From Microcaldota archaeon (GTDB taxonomy: Archaea; Micrarchaeota; Micrarchaeia; Norongarragalinales; Norongarragalinaceae), in NCBI GenBank assembly GCA_016207165.1, contig JACQQD010000009.1, positions 62,001 to 126,000 on the forward strand: a stretch of 64,000 nucleotides of DNA, given 5' to 3'. The translations under genes and the position numbers were made by a program. Below, piece by piece: positions 50,176 through 57,763 of this stretch (within the stretch, counting starts at the first letter, position 1; the number at the start of each line of letters is the position of its first letter). The notes under the pieces were generated by a model. It ran no database searches. It worked only from the letters and a program-made list of their open reading frames with translations, and was not told the DNA's origin.

Positions 50176-50964
50176 ATGACCAAGTTGGTTTTTACGGTGG
50201 ATGTGGACCGCGATGTGGCGTGGCCCATAAACGGTTCGCATGTGGGCGGCTCAAAGCACCACTTCGAGCCGTCGTTTGAGTCTTCCCAGAAAGGCTTTTT
50301 CGCTCTCCTGGAGTTGGTCAACGAACTTTCGGTGCCTACCACTTTTTTTTTCGAGGCCGCCACGGCCAAACGCATTGGCCCCGTGTGGTTGGGCCACGAA
50401 GTGGCGTGCCACGGGTTTGACCACGAGGATTTCACCGGCAAAAAAACGGGCCGTCCATTGCCTGCGGTAAAGCGCCGCGTCATCCTTCAAAAGGCCAAGA
50501 CGGAGTTGGAGGAGTTGTTTGAAAGCCGGGTTTACGGGTTCCGGGCGCCGTACCTGCATTGGGACGTGGCGTTGTTGGAGATGCTTGGCCAGAACGGTTT
50601 CGCGTACGATTCCTCCGTCGTGGCCGGCGAGTTGGAAAAACCGCCGTTGCCGGAATTGTTTTTGCCGAGTTGGAGGGACCAAAACGCAAAGGCGTTGTCG
50701 GGATACTTGTGGCCGCTCATGGAGGGAAAAAGAGCGGTGGAGGACTACGTGTTGGCCGTGAAACAAGCGGTTTCCCAAAACGAGCCTTACGTGGTGTTGG
50801 CCACGCATTCCTGGCACACGCACGCCTCCGTCGAAAAAGGCGTTTTAAGCGAAGGCCAGGCCAACCGAAACGTGGGCCGCGTCCGCGAACTCTTGGACGC
50901 ATTTTTGGGCTTGGACGGCCTGGAATTCGTTTTGGGAAAGGAGGCCGTGCAGGCAAAGCTTTAA
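50176..50964 (+). CDS. Polysaccharide deacetylase family (NodB homology) protein
   Basis: A 262-aa cytoplasmic-looking protein with NodB motifs: FTVDVDRD (motif 1, Asp), ACHGFDHEDF (motif 2, His metal ligands), GFRAPYLHWD (motif 3, Arg) and VVLATHSWHTH (motif 5, His). These enzymes remove N-acetyl groups from sugars or related amides. There is no signal peptide. It lies between folD and purH on the same strand (16-nt and 30-nt gaps), so it is in a purine/folate unit although no such role is known; substrate unknown. Confidence 0.82.
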   Translation: MTKLVFTVDVDRDVAWPINGSHVGGSKHHFEPSFESSQKGFFALLELVNELSVPTTFFFEAATAKRIGPVWLGHEVACHGFDHEDFTGKKTGRPLPAVKRRVILQKAKTELEELFESRVYGFRAPYLHWDVALLEMLGQNGFAYDSSVVAGELEKPPLPELFLPSWRDQNAKALSGYLWPLMEGKRAVEDYVLAVKQAVSQNEPYVVLATHSWHTHASVEKGVLSEGQANRNVGRVRELLDAFLGLDGLEFVLGKEAVQAKL

Positions 50965-50994
50965 GCGGTTTTGCGACCAAATCGGCTATTGCGT

Positions 50995-52542
50995 ATGTTT
51001 GAAAAACAAATCGACGTCAAGCGGGCGCTCATCAGCGTTTACAACAAGGATGGCGTCGGCGAATTCGCCTCGTTTTTGCACGGCTTGGGCGTGCAAATCA
51101 TTTCCACGGGTGGAACCGCGGCACTCATCAAGAAGCACGGCGTGCCGGTGGTGGACGTATCCGATTACACGGGTTTTCCAGAAATGCTTTCCGGCCGCGT
51201 CAAGACGCTTCACCCCAAGGTGCACGCCGGCATACTGTACCGACGCCAGTTAAGCCAGGACGTTTCCGCCATTGAAAAGCACGGCGTGTCCGGCATTGAC
51301 TTGGTCGTCGTCAACTTGTATCCCTTCCAGGAAACCGTTTCCAAAAAAGGCGTGACGCGCGAGGACGTCATCGAGAACATCGACATCGGCGGCCCCGCGT
51401 TGCTTCGCGCTTCGGCCAAGAACTTTGAGCATGTGGCCGTGGTGTGCGACCCGAACGACTACTCGGCTTTGGAAAAGGAATTGTCGGAGTTCAATGGCCG
51501 CCTTTCGTTTGAAACCAGGGAAAAACTTATGGTCAAGGCCTTTGAGCACACGGCGGCGTATGACGCCGCGATTTGCACGCAATTCCAAAACGAGCAGGAC
51601 GTGGACTTCCCTTCGTCGGCCACTCGTCACCTCAGGAAAGTCGCCGACTTGCGTTACGGAGAGAACCCCCACCAGAAAGCCGCGCTTTACTCCTGGAAGA
51701 CGGGACTGGCCCAAGCGGAACTTTTGTCCGGAAAACCCATGTCGTACAATAATTGGCTTGACGCGTATTCCGCGTACCGCATCGCCCGGGAATTTGAGGA
51801 CCCGGTGGCGGTGGTAGTCAAGCACAACAACCCGTGCGGCGGGGCGCAGGACGAAAACCTCGCGTCGGCCTTGAAAAAAGCGTTGAAGGCGGATCCCGTT
51901 TCGGCATTCGGCGGCGTGTACGCCTTCAATGGCCGCGTGGACGCCGAAACCGCTGAAGTACTCAAGGACTGGTTCGTGGAAGTCATCGTGGCAAAAGACT
52001 TTGACCAAACCGCCTTGGAAATTTTAGTCCAGAAACCCAACCGCCGGCTCTTGGATGCGTCGAATGTCTGGGATGCGCCGCTTCCACGGGAACTGCGCTC
52101 CATTGGGGGCTCGATTTTGTTCCAGGAAACCGATGACCAGCTTTACCAGGAAGTTCGGACGGTGTCCAAACGGCTTCCCAGCGCTTCGGAAAAAGACGAC
52201 TTGGATTTCGCGTGGCGGTTCTGCAAGCACGCCAAATCCAACGCCATCGTTTTTGCGAAAGACCGCCAAATCGTGGGAGTGGGAGCCGGTCAGATGAGCC
52301 GAGTGGATTCGGTAAAAATCGCCGTAATGAAAGCCGGAGAGGCCAAACTGTCCCTGCAAGGCGCCGTGATGGCTTCCGACGCGTTTTTTCCTTTTCCCGA
52401 CGGCATCCAACTGGCGGCCAAGGCCGGCATCACGGCCGTCATGCACCCCGGTGGCTCGCTGAAGGACCAGAACGTCATTGCCGAAGCCGACAAACTGGGC
52501 CTGGCTATGGTGTTCACGGGAATGCGGCACTTCCGCCATTAA
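50995..52542 (+). CDS. purH: Bifunctional AICAR formyltransferase / IMP cyclohydrolase
   Basis: Catalyses the last two steps to IMP. The 515-aa product has the N-terminal MGS-like cyclohydrolase domain (KRALISVYNKDGV, STGGTA, GFPEMLSGRVKTLHPKVHAGIL) and the C-terminal formyltransferase domain (LRYGENPHQKAALY, VVVKHNNPCGGA, catalytic Lys-His region, DPVSAFGGV, MASDAFFPFPDG, HPGGSLKDQ). This is the bacterial/eukaryotic folate-dependent enzyme; many archaea use PurP and PurO instead. Start at 50995 has a TATA about 33 nt upstream overlapping the preceding stop. Confidence 0.96.
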   Translation: MFEKQIDVKRALISVYNKDGVGEFASFLHGLGVQIISTGGTAALIKKHGVPVVDVSDYTGFPEMLSGRVKTLHPKVHAGILYRRQLSQDVSAIEKHGVSGIDLVVVNLYPFQETVSKKGVTREDVIENIDIGGPALLRASAKNFEHVAVVCDPNDYSALEKELSEFNGRLSFETREKLMVKAFEHTAAYDAAICTQFQNEQDVDFPSSATRHLRKVADLRYGENPHQKAALYSWKTGLAQAELLSGKPMSYNNWLDAYSAYRIAREFEDPVAVVVKHNNPCGGAQDENLASALKKALKADPVSAFGGVYAFNGRVDAETAEVLKDWFVEVIVAKDFDQTALEILVQKPNRRLLDASNVWDAPLPRELRSIGGSILFQETDDQLYQEVRTVSKRLPSASEKDDLDFAWRFCKHAKSNAIVFAKDRQIVGVGAGQMSRVDSVKIAVMKAGEAKLSLQGAVMASDAFFPFPDGIQLAAKAGITAVMHPGGSLKDQNVIAEADKLGLAMVFTGMRHFRH

Positions 52543-52576
52543 ACCGGTTTAGAGTTTCGTGGGTTTTCACGGATTG

Positions 52577-52585
52577 CTATAAAAG
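52577..52585 (+). promoter_or_regulatory. TATA box of purF
   Basis: CTATAAAAG, about 44 nt before the purF GTG start; the leader contains GGGTGGG as ribosome site. Confidence 0.6.
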
Positions 52586-52624
52586 GGTTTGCCGCCTTAG
52601 ATACAACTGGGTGGGACGCCTTCC

Positions 52625-54043
52625 GTGTGCGGCATCGTAGGAGTCATCGGCCAGGACAACGTCGCCTTGGACATTTACCAGGGCCTATTGGCCGTTCAGC
52701 ACCGGGGCCAGGATTCCGCGGGAATCGCGTGTTTTGACAAGGTCCGAATTAATTTAAAAAAGGGTTTGGGACTGGTTTCCGAGGTTTTCACCGAGGACAA
52801 CCTCTCGCGTTTAAGTGGGAAAGCGGGTATCGGGCACGTGCGGTATGCCACCGCGGGAAGCACTCCTTTGTTGGACATGTCGCCGTTTGTCGTCGACATT
52901 CCGCACGCCATCGCTTTCGCGCATAACGGCAACACGGTCAATTACCTGGATTGGGAGCAGGTTTTTCGGGAGCGCATCCAGTCGTGCTGTGACTCCGAGA
53001 TTTTGTTGCACTTGTTTTCCGATAAGTTAAGCCAGGACAAGCACTTGGACGTGGCATCCGTTTTTGACGCGGTTTTGTCGTTCATGAAGGACGTCAACGG
53101 CTCGTACTCCATTGTCGCCGTGGTCGAACGACTCGGGCTTTTGGCTTTCCGGGACCCCCACGCCAACCGCCCTTTGGTCATGGGAAAGCGCGGCAACGAC
53201 GTGGCGTTTGCTTCCGAGTCCGCGGCACTGGATGCCATGGGCTTTGAGTTGGTGCGTGATTTGTTGCCCGGCGAAGCCGTGTTCGTGGAACCCGGAGGCA
53301 TCATTCACGAGAAAGTGCTTCTCCCCAAAGCGCCGAGGCACTGCATGTTTGAGTGGGTGTACTTTTCGCGTCCGGACTCCGTTTTGGAGGGTAAAAGCGT
53401 GTACGAAACCCGCATCGCTCTTGGAAAACAATTGGCCAAGGCCATTGAGCGAAGCGATGCGGACTTGGTCATGGCGGTTCCAGACACGTCGCGTCCGGCG
53501 GCCGCCGGATTGGCTGAAGAATTGGGCAAGCCTTTGGCGGAAGGCATGATCAAGAACCGCTACATTGGCCGGACGTTCATCATGCCGACTCAGGAAGGCC
53601 GCGAACGCGCCATGCGCGTGAAGCTCAACACCGTCAAAAGCGTGGTGAAAGGAAAGCACGTGTTGATGGTGGATGACTCCATTGTGCGGGGCACCACGGC
53701 CCGGCGCATCGTCAAACTCGTCAAGAAGGATGCCAAAACCCTGCATTTGGCGTCCACGTGTCCGCCCATCAAGTACCCTTGCTTTTACGGCATTGATTTT
53801 CCGATTCCATCGGAACTGGTGGCCGCCACGGAAAAAGACGAGGATGGCGTCCGAAAGAAGCTGGGCGCCGACGCGTTGACGTACCAGTCCCTGGACGGGC
53901 TGAAAAAAGCGTTGGGCGTGAAAGGACTTTGCACGGCGTGCCTGGATGGGGATTACCCCACGGAGATTCCGGTGGACGTGCGCAAGAAGTTGGAGGCTGT
54001 TCGCGCCAACGAGCGCAAAAAGGTGGGAAGCGCGTATGTCTAA
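52625..54043 (+). CDS. purF: Amidophosphoribosyltransferase
   Basis: Commits PRPP to purine synthesis with glutamine. The 472-aa protein starts GTG TGC, so Cys2 becomes the N-terminal glutaminase nucleophile (CGIVGVIG) with no propeptide. HRGQDSAGI, HNGN and the PRPP loop VLMVDDSIVRGTT are present, as are C-terminal Cys residues (GLCTACLDGDYPT, STCPPIKYPCFYG) that in some family members bind an Fe-S cluster. It overlaps purD by 8 bases. Confidence 0.97.
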   Translation: MCGIVGVIGQDNVALDIYQGLLAVQHRGQDSAGIACFDKVRINLKKGLGLVSEVFTEDNLSRLSGKAGIGHVRYATAGSTPLLDMSPFVVDIPHAIAFAHNGNTVNYLDWEQVFRERIQSCCDSEILLHLFSDKLSQDKHLDVASVFDAVLSFMKDVNGSYSIVAVVERLGLLAFRDPHANRPLVMGKRGNDVAFASESAALDAMGFELVRDLLPGEAVFVEPGGIIHEKVLLPKAPRHCMFEWVYFSRPDSVLEGKSVYETRIALGKQLAKAIERSDADLVMAVPDTSRPAAAGLAEELGKPLAEGMIKNRYIGRTFIMPTQEGRERAMRVKLNTVKSVVKGKHVLMVDDSIVRGTTARRIVKLVKKDAKTLHLASTCPPIKYPCFYGIDFPIPSELVAATEKDEDGVRKKLGADALTYQSLDGLKKALGVKGLCTACLDGDYPTEIPVDVRKKLEAVRANERKKVGSAYV

Positions 54044-55403
54044 GGTACTGCTTGTGGCCGCCATCGGACGGGGCCACGCGTTGGCTAAAAAATTTCATCA
54101 AAGCGGGGTGGAAGTCTACAGCCTCATTCCGTTTGCCAATCCAGGCATCATTTCCTGTTCCAAAGAGCACCACGTGGTGGACATCACCAATGCACAGACC
54201 GTGGCCAAACACGCCGAACGCATCGACCCGGACTATGTGTGGGTGGCGGGCGACGAATCCATTGCCGCGGGGGTGGCGGACGCCGTTCAGGAAGTGGGTG
54301 TGCCAGCCATTGCTCCGCTTAAGACCGTGGCGAGGCTGGAAAGCGACAAGGCGTTTGCCCGCGAATTCATGAAAGAGTACGTGGGGCATGCCTGTCCGCG
54401 GTTTGAATGCTTTACCGACGCGGAGTCCGCCAAAAACCACATTGACGTCGTTCCATACGATTTCGTCATCAAACCCATGGGGTTGACCGGCGGAAAAGGC
54501 GTGAAAGTCTTGGGCAGCCAACTGAAAGACCGCGAGGAAGCCAAAGCGTACGCCGAGGAGGCCATCGCCGCCGACCGAATCGGAGGAATCGTGATTGAGG
54601 AAAAGCTGGAAGGCGAAGAATTTTCGCTTCAGTGCTTCGTGGACGGCGAGTCTTTTGCGGCCATGCCGTTGTGCCAGGACCACAAGCCCGCATATGACGG
54701 CGATTTGGGGCCCATGACGGGCGGCATGGGCACGTACACGTGCGAGGATGGACGGCTTCCCTTTGTCTCCGATGAGGAGTACGACGCGGCGTTAAACGTA
54801 GTTGAAAAAACGGTGTCCGGCGTGAAAGCAAAGACGGGCGAGGCCTTCAAAGGCGTTTTGTACGCGCAATTCATGTTGACGAGAAACGGGCCGTTTGTCA
54901 TCGAGTACAACGCGCGCCTTGGGGATCCGGAAGCCATGAACGTCTTGCCGCTGATGAAAACCAATTTCCATGACGTGTGCAAAGCCATCGTGGACGTGGA
55001 ACTCGAGCGCTTCAAAGTGGAATTCGAGCCGCAAGCCTCGGTGTGCAAGTACGTGGTGCCGGAAGGCTATCCGGAACGCAAAGACCAATTCGAGTTTTCC
55101 TTGGATGAATCCAAGCTTTCCGACGTGGAGTTGTTCTATTCCGGCGTGGAACAAAAAAACGGAAAACGCTTCACCACCGGCTCGCGGGGATTTGGCTTGA
55201 CCGCCCTGGGAGCCAACGTGGCTGAAGCGTACCAGAAGGCCGAGAACGCCTTAAGCCAATTGGACCTCAAGGGATTCCGCTACCGCAAAGACATTGCGTC
55301 CGAGGCAAGCATTGCGGCCAAGATCCAGCACATGGAATTGATTCGCGGAAGGCCGGCCACCGTGGTTCCAGCCCCTCCGGCGTCCACCATTGAGACGGTG
55401 TAA
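54036..55403 (+). CDS. purD: Phosphoribosylamine-glycine ligase
   Basis: Ligates phosphoribosylamine with glycine using an ATP-grasp fold. The 455-aa product begins KVLLVAAIGRGHALA, where many PurDs have GxGGREHA, then VGVPAIAPLKTVARLESDKAFAREFM, VIKPMGLTGGKGVKV, IVIEEKLEGEEFSLQCF, GPMTGGMGTYTCEDG and NARLGDPEAMNVL (metal ligands). Start at 54036 overlaps the purF stop (ATGTCTAA) and has AGGTGGGAAG upstream; the track start is 30 codons earlier. Cotranscribed with purF. Confidence 0.96.
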   Translation: MSKVLLVAAIGRGHALAKKFHQSGVEVYSLIPFANPGIISCSKEHHVVDITNAQTVAKHAERIDPDYVWVAGDESIAAGVADAVQEVGVPAIAPLKTVARLESDKAFAREFMKEYVGHACPRFECFTDAESAKNHIDVVPYDFVIKPMGLTGGKGVKVLGSQLKDREEAKAYAEEAIAADRIGGIVIEEKLEGEEFSLQCFVDGESFAAMPLCQDHKPAYDGDLGPMTGGMGTYTCEDGRLPFVSDEEYDAALNVVEKTVSGVKAKTGEAFKGVLYAQFMLTRNGPFVIEYNARLGDPEAMNVLPLMKTNFHDVCKAIVDVELERFKVEFEPQASVCKYVVPEGYPERKDQFEFSLDESKLSDVELFYSGVEQKNGKRFTTGSRGFGLTALGANVAEAYQKAENALSQLDLKGFRYRKDIASEASIAAKIQHMELIRGRPATVVPAPPASTIETV

Positions 55404-55416
55404 ACCGATTGGCCTT

Positions 55417-55812
55417 TCACGCTTGGGCGAAGTACTCCTTCATGGGCTCGAAATAGTGGTCCTTCCAACCCGCGTCGTAACTTTTCCCTTGGCCTTTGGG
55501 AATGTTCGTGTGGTCCAAAGTCACTTGGCATCCATTCGCCGTCTTTTTGATCGTGAAGACGAGCTGGGAGTCCGGCGCGTCGTCCGGAAACTCGGAGGTT
55601 CTCCACGTCTGAACGATTTTGTTTCCCGAAACCAGCTCTGTAAAGTTTCCCCAGATGTAGCCGTCCCACGCCGTCATCTTGCCGCCGACTTTCGCGTCGA
55701 TTTTCGCGGTGCCGCCCGTTGACTGGGTGTGGCCGTTGGACGTCATGTACGCGTCGTACCACTGTTTTGGCGAAACGCCTTCAAATTCAACGGTTTGGTG
55801 CACTTCATCCAT
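55417..55812 (-). CDS. SRPBCC/AHSA1-like domain protein
   Basis: A 131-aa protein of the START/AHSA1 (activator of Hsp90 ATPase-like) fold: VEFEGVSPKQWYDAYM at the start, then a beta sheet with GGKMTAWDGYIWGNFTEL, IVQTWRTSEFPDD, and a final helix GWKDHYFEPMKEYF. These bind hydrophobic ligands; function is unknown here. A GGAGG ribosome site lies 10 nt before the ATG, which overlaps the stop of the upstream gene (ATGGATGA). It is the last gene of a purM-led unit. Confidence 0.78.
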   Translation of the reverse strand: MDEVHQTVEFEGVSPKQWYDAYMTSNGHTQSTGGTAKIDAKVGGKMTAWDGYIWGNFTELVSGNKIVQTWRTSEFPDDAPDSQLVFTIKKTANGCQVTLDHTNIPKGQGKSYDAGWKDHYFEPMKEYFAQA

Positions 55813-56218
55813 TTTTTTCAGCCTCCGGTTTTTTCCGCCGTCTGGCGTTGACGTTGGTTTCAATCAAGTCCGCAAGCAGGTCAGGGGTGATGCGGCCGTG
55901 CGTCGTGGTTTCCAATGGCGCCAACGTGAGCCAAAGAAATGGGCCTTGTTCTTCCTTTTGTAAATCAACAAGGCCTCCGCTTTTGCCTATTTTCGCTTCA
56001 TAATCTGCCTTGAGGCGGCTTAAGTCAGCGTGAACTTGGTTGCGGTGGCTGACCGTGGAATGCTCTAGAAGCACTCGAACCGGCATGCCGGCTTGGGCGT
56101 TGGCTGATTTGATTAGTCCGTTTGAAGCGTGCTGGCTTAAGAGCCCAATGAGGTCCTCGCGAAAGTTGCTGATGCTGGTTCGCTCCGTCCTGCGGGCACG
56201 GTACGATTTTGGCCTCAT
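55805..56218 (-). CDS. Hypothetical protein
   Basis: A 137-aa basic, helical protein (NFREDLIGLLSQHASNGLIKSANAQAG; C-terminal RRRKKPEAEKNG). No recognised family. It is translationally coupled to the SRPBCC gene by an 8-base overlap and follows the 56263-56673 gene by 44 bases on the same strand. Confidence 0.6.
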   Translation of the reverse strand: MRPKSYRARRTERTSISNFREDLIGLLSQHASNGLIKSANAQAGMPVRVLLEHSTVSHRNQVHADLSRLKADYEAKIGKSGGLVDLQKEEQGPFLWLTLAPLETTTHGRITPDLLADLIETNVNARRRKKPEAEKNG

Positions 56219-56262
56219 TTTTTTTGTTTCCTCAACTCAGTTTTTTCTTGTCTTGGTTGTTT

Positions 56263-56673
56263 TCAGATTTCACGCCTTAATTGGGTAAGAATCATAGTCC
56301 CGTCTGGATTGTCTTTTCCGGCCAGAATGTAGCCGATGCTGGCGCTTCGATGATACGTTGGCGTGTCCTCCGTTCTGACTGGGCAGACACCAAGCATTTG
56401 CCGGAGGCTTTGGCCCGTGGACGAGAGGTGTCGTATGGCTTTTCGATGCCGACTGAATGCGTTTTCGTGCGCGCTTTGAATGGCATGTACCGCATGTCCA
56501 AGACGCATCTGAATTTCATGTTCAGTAACCTTCTCGTCGTTCACCGGAACGTGCACGAACACACCCGTTTCTTCATTGCCCACGACGTGGGCGCTTAATC
56601 CTTGTTCGCGCACTTCCTGCGCTACTTCTTGCGCAAAATTTCTTGCAGTAAAAAGACGTCGTTCCATGGTCAT
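56263..56673 (-). CDS. Hypothetical protein coupled to purM
   Basis: A 136-aa protein, alpha/beta in pattern (FTARNFAQEVAQEVREQGLSAHVVG; GVFVHVPVNDEKVTEHEI), with many His residues in HAVHAIQSAHENAFSRHRKAIRH. No known motif. Its ATG overlaps the purM stop as ATGA, which argues for expression together with purM. The ATG at 56667 is the alternative start. Confidence 0.62.
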   Translation of the reverse strand: MTMERRLFTARNFAQEVAQEVREQGLSAHVVGNEETGVFVHVPVNDEKVTEHEIQMRLGHAVHAIQSAHENAFSRHRKAIRHLSSTGQSLRQMLGVCPVRTEDTPTYHRSASIGYILAGKDNPDGTMILTQLRREI

Positions 56674-57704
56674 TCTTTTCCGTTGATGTGGACCGCGGGT
56701 GTCTTGGTGACGTGGCCAACGGTCTTGGCTTCCAGCTTGAATTTCTTGGCTTGTTTCAGCACGGCATCCGGTTCATCCGTTACCACGAGAAATCCGTTGC
56801 CCATGTTCCACGCCTTGTAGGCTTCCGATTCGGCAACGCCGCCCATTTCAATCAGGGTCTTCATGGCGTTGCAGGGCTCAAAAAGATCGGAAAGTTCTGC
56901 TCCAAGGCCGCCGGATGGCTTGAGTGCCCGCCCGAGTTTGCCGGGAATTCCTCCGCCGGTGACATGCGCCATGGCGGAGACGTGTGCCGCGGGTTGGCCG
57001 TCCACGCCGCCAAACAGGGACACGGCAAACCGCGTGTACAGCTTGGAGGGTGAAAGGATTTGTTCGGCGAGTTTGCGGTCTTCTTCGTGCCAGTTTTTTC
57101 CAAAGTGTTTTTCCATTATTTTGCGGGCCAAACTCAAGCCGTTCGAGCGGAAGCTGTCTTCTTTCAAGGCGACGATGGCGTGGCCGGCTTTCACGGCTTT
57201 CCCGGAAATGAGGCGCTCTTTTTTTGCAAACCAGGTGCAGGAGCTGGTCCAGTTCAAGCAAAAGGATCCGAATCCGCCGACTTTGGTTCCCAGTTCCGCG
57301 ATTTCGCCGTTGACCACGGCAACGCCGGCTTCAATGGCCGCCGCTTCCAGGCCTTGGGCCAACTGCAAAAGCGGTTTGGATTGGATTTGGTTGACGTCCA
57401 ACACGTTGGTGACGTAAAACGGCTCGCCGCCGCGCACCACGGCGTCGTCGCACACCATGGCCAGCAAGTCAAAGCCGAGGGTGTCGAATTTTCCGAGGCG
57501 TTCGGCGACTTCCGTTTTGGTTCCAACCCCATCGACGTTCTCGCCCATGACGCAGCCCACAGGAGGTTGAACGTAACGGAGGCCTGAAAAGTCGTCGAAA
57601 CCGGTTTGCACGCGGTTTTTCCACGTGCGTTTGGCGGCGGCATAGAAGGCTTTGGAGGCTTGGTCCCCCGCTTCCACGTTCACGCCGGCATCCGAGTATT
57701 TCAT
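56670..57704 (-). CDS. purM: Phosphoribosylformylglycinamidine cyclo-ligase (AIR synthetase)
   Basis: Closes the imidazole ring to AIR using ATP. The 344-aa product has YSDAGVNVEAGDQ at the start, GVGTKTEVAERLGKFDTLGFDLLAMVCDDAVVRGGEP, the conserved GEIAELG, DSFRSNGLSLAR, ILSPSKLYTR and AHVTGGGIPGKLGR. The ATG at 57704 begins the conserved motif; the track start is 15 codons upstream. It shares a 59-bp divergent promoter region with purL. Confidence 0.96.
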   Translation of the reverse strand: MKYSDAGVNVEAGDQASKAFYAAAKRTWKNRVQTGFDDFSGLRYVQPPVGCVMGENVDGVGTKTEVAERLGKFDTLGFDLLAMVCDDAVVRGGEPFYVTNVLDVNQIQSKPLLQLAQGLEAAAIEAGVAVVNGEIAELGTKVGGFGSFCLNWTSSCTWFAKKERLISGKAVKAGHAIVALKEDSFRSNGLSLARKIMEKHFGKNWHEEDRKLAEQILSPSKLYTRFAVSLFGGVDGQPAAHVSAMAHVTGGGIPGKLGRALKPSGGLGAELSDLFEPCNAMKTLIEMGGVAESEAYKAWNMGNGFLVVTDEPDAVLKQAKKFKLEAKTVGHVTKTPAVHINGKE

Positions 57705-57731
57705 GCCAAATTCCTTAGTCGATTGGATATG

Positions 57732-57740
57732 TAAATAAAA
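57732..57740. promoter_or_regulatory. AT-rich promoter core between purM and purL
   Basis: TAAATAAAA on the plus strand is about 28 nt before the purL ATG (57764). The same tract read on the minus strand (TTTTATTTA) is about 32 nt before the purM ATG (57704), so one TATA-like core may serve both directions. Confidence 0.45.
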
Positions 57741-57763
57741 AGCGTCCAAGGCAATATAAGCGC

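Noticed and set aside
53027-54064. 345-aa minus-strand ORF opposite purF
   Set aside because: Shadow of purF; composition typical of antisense frames in this genome.
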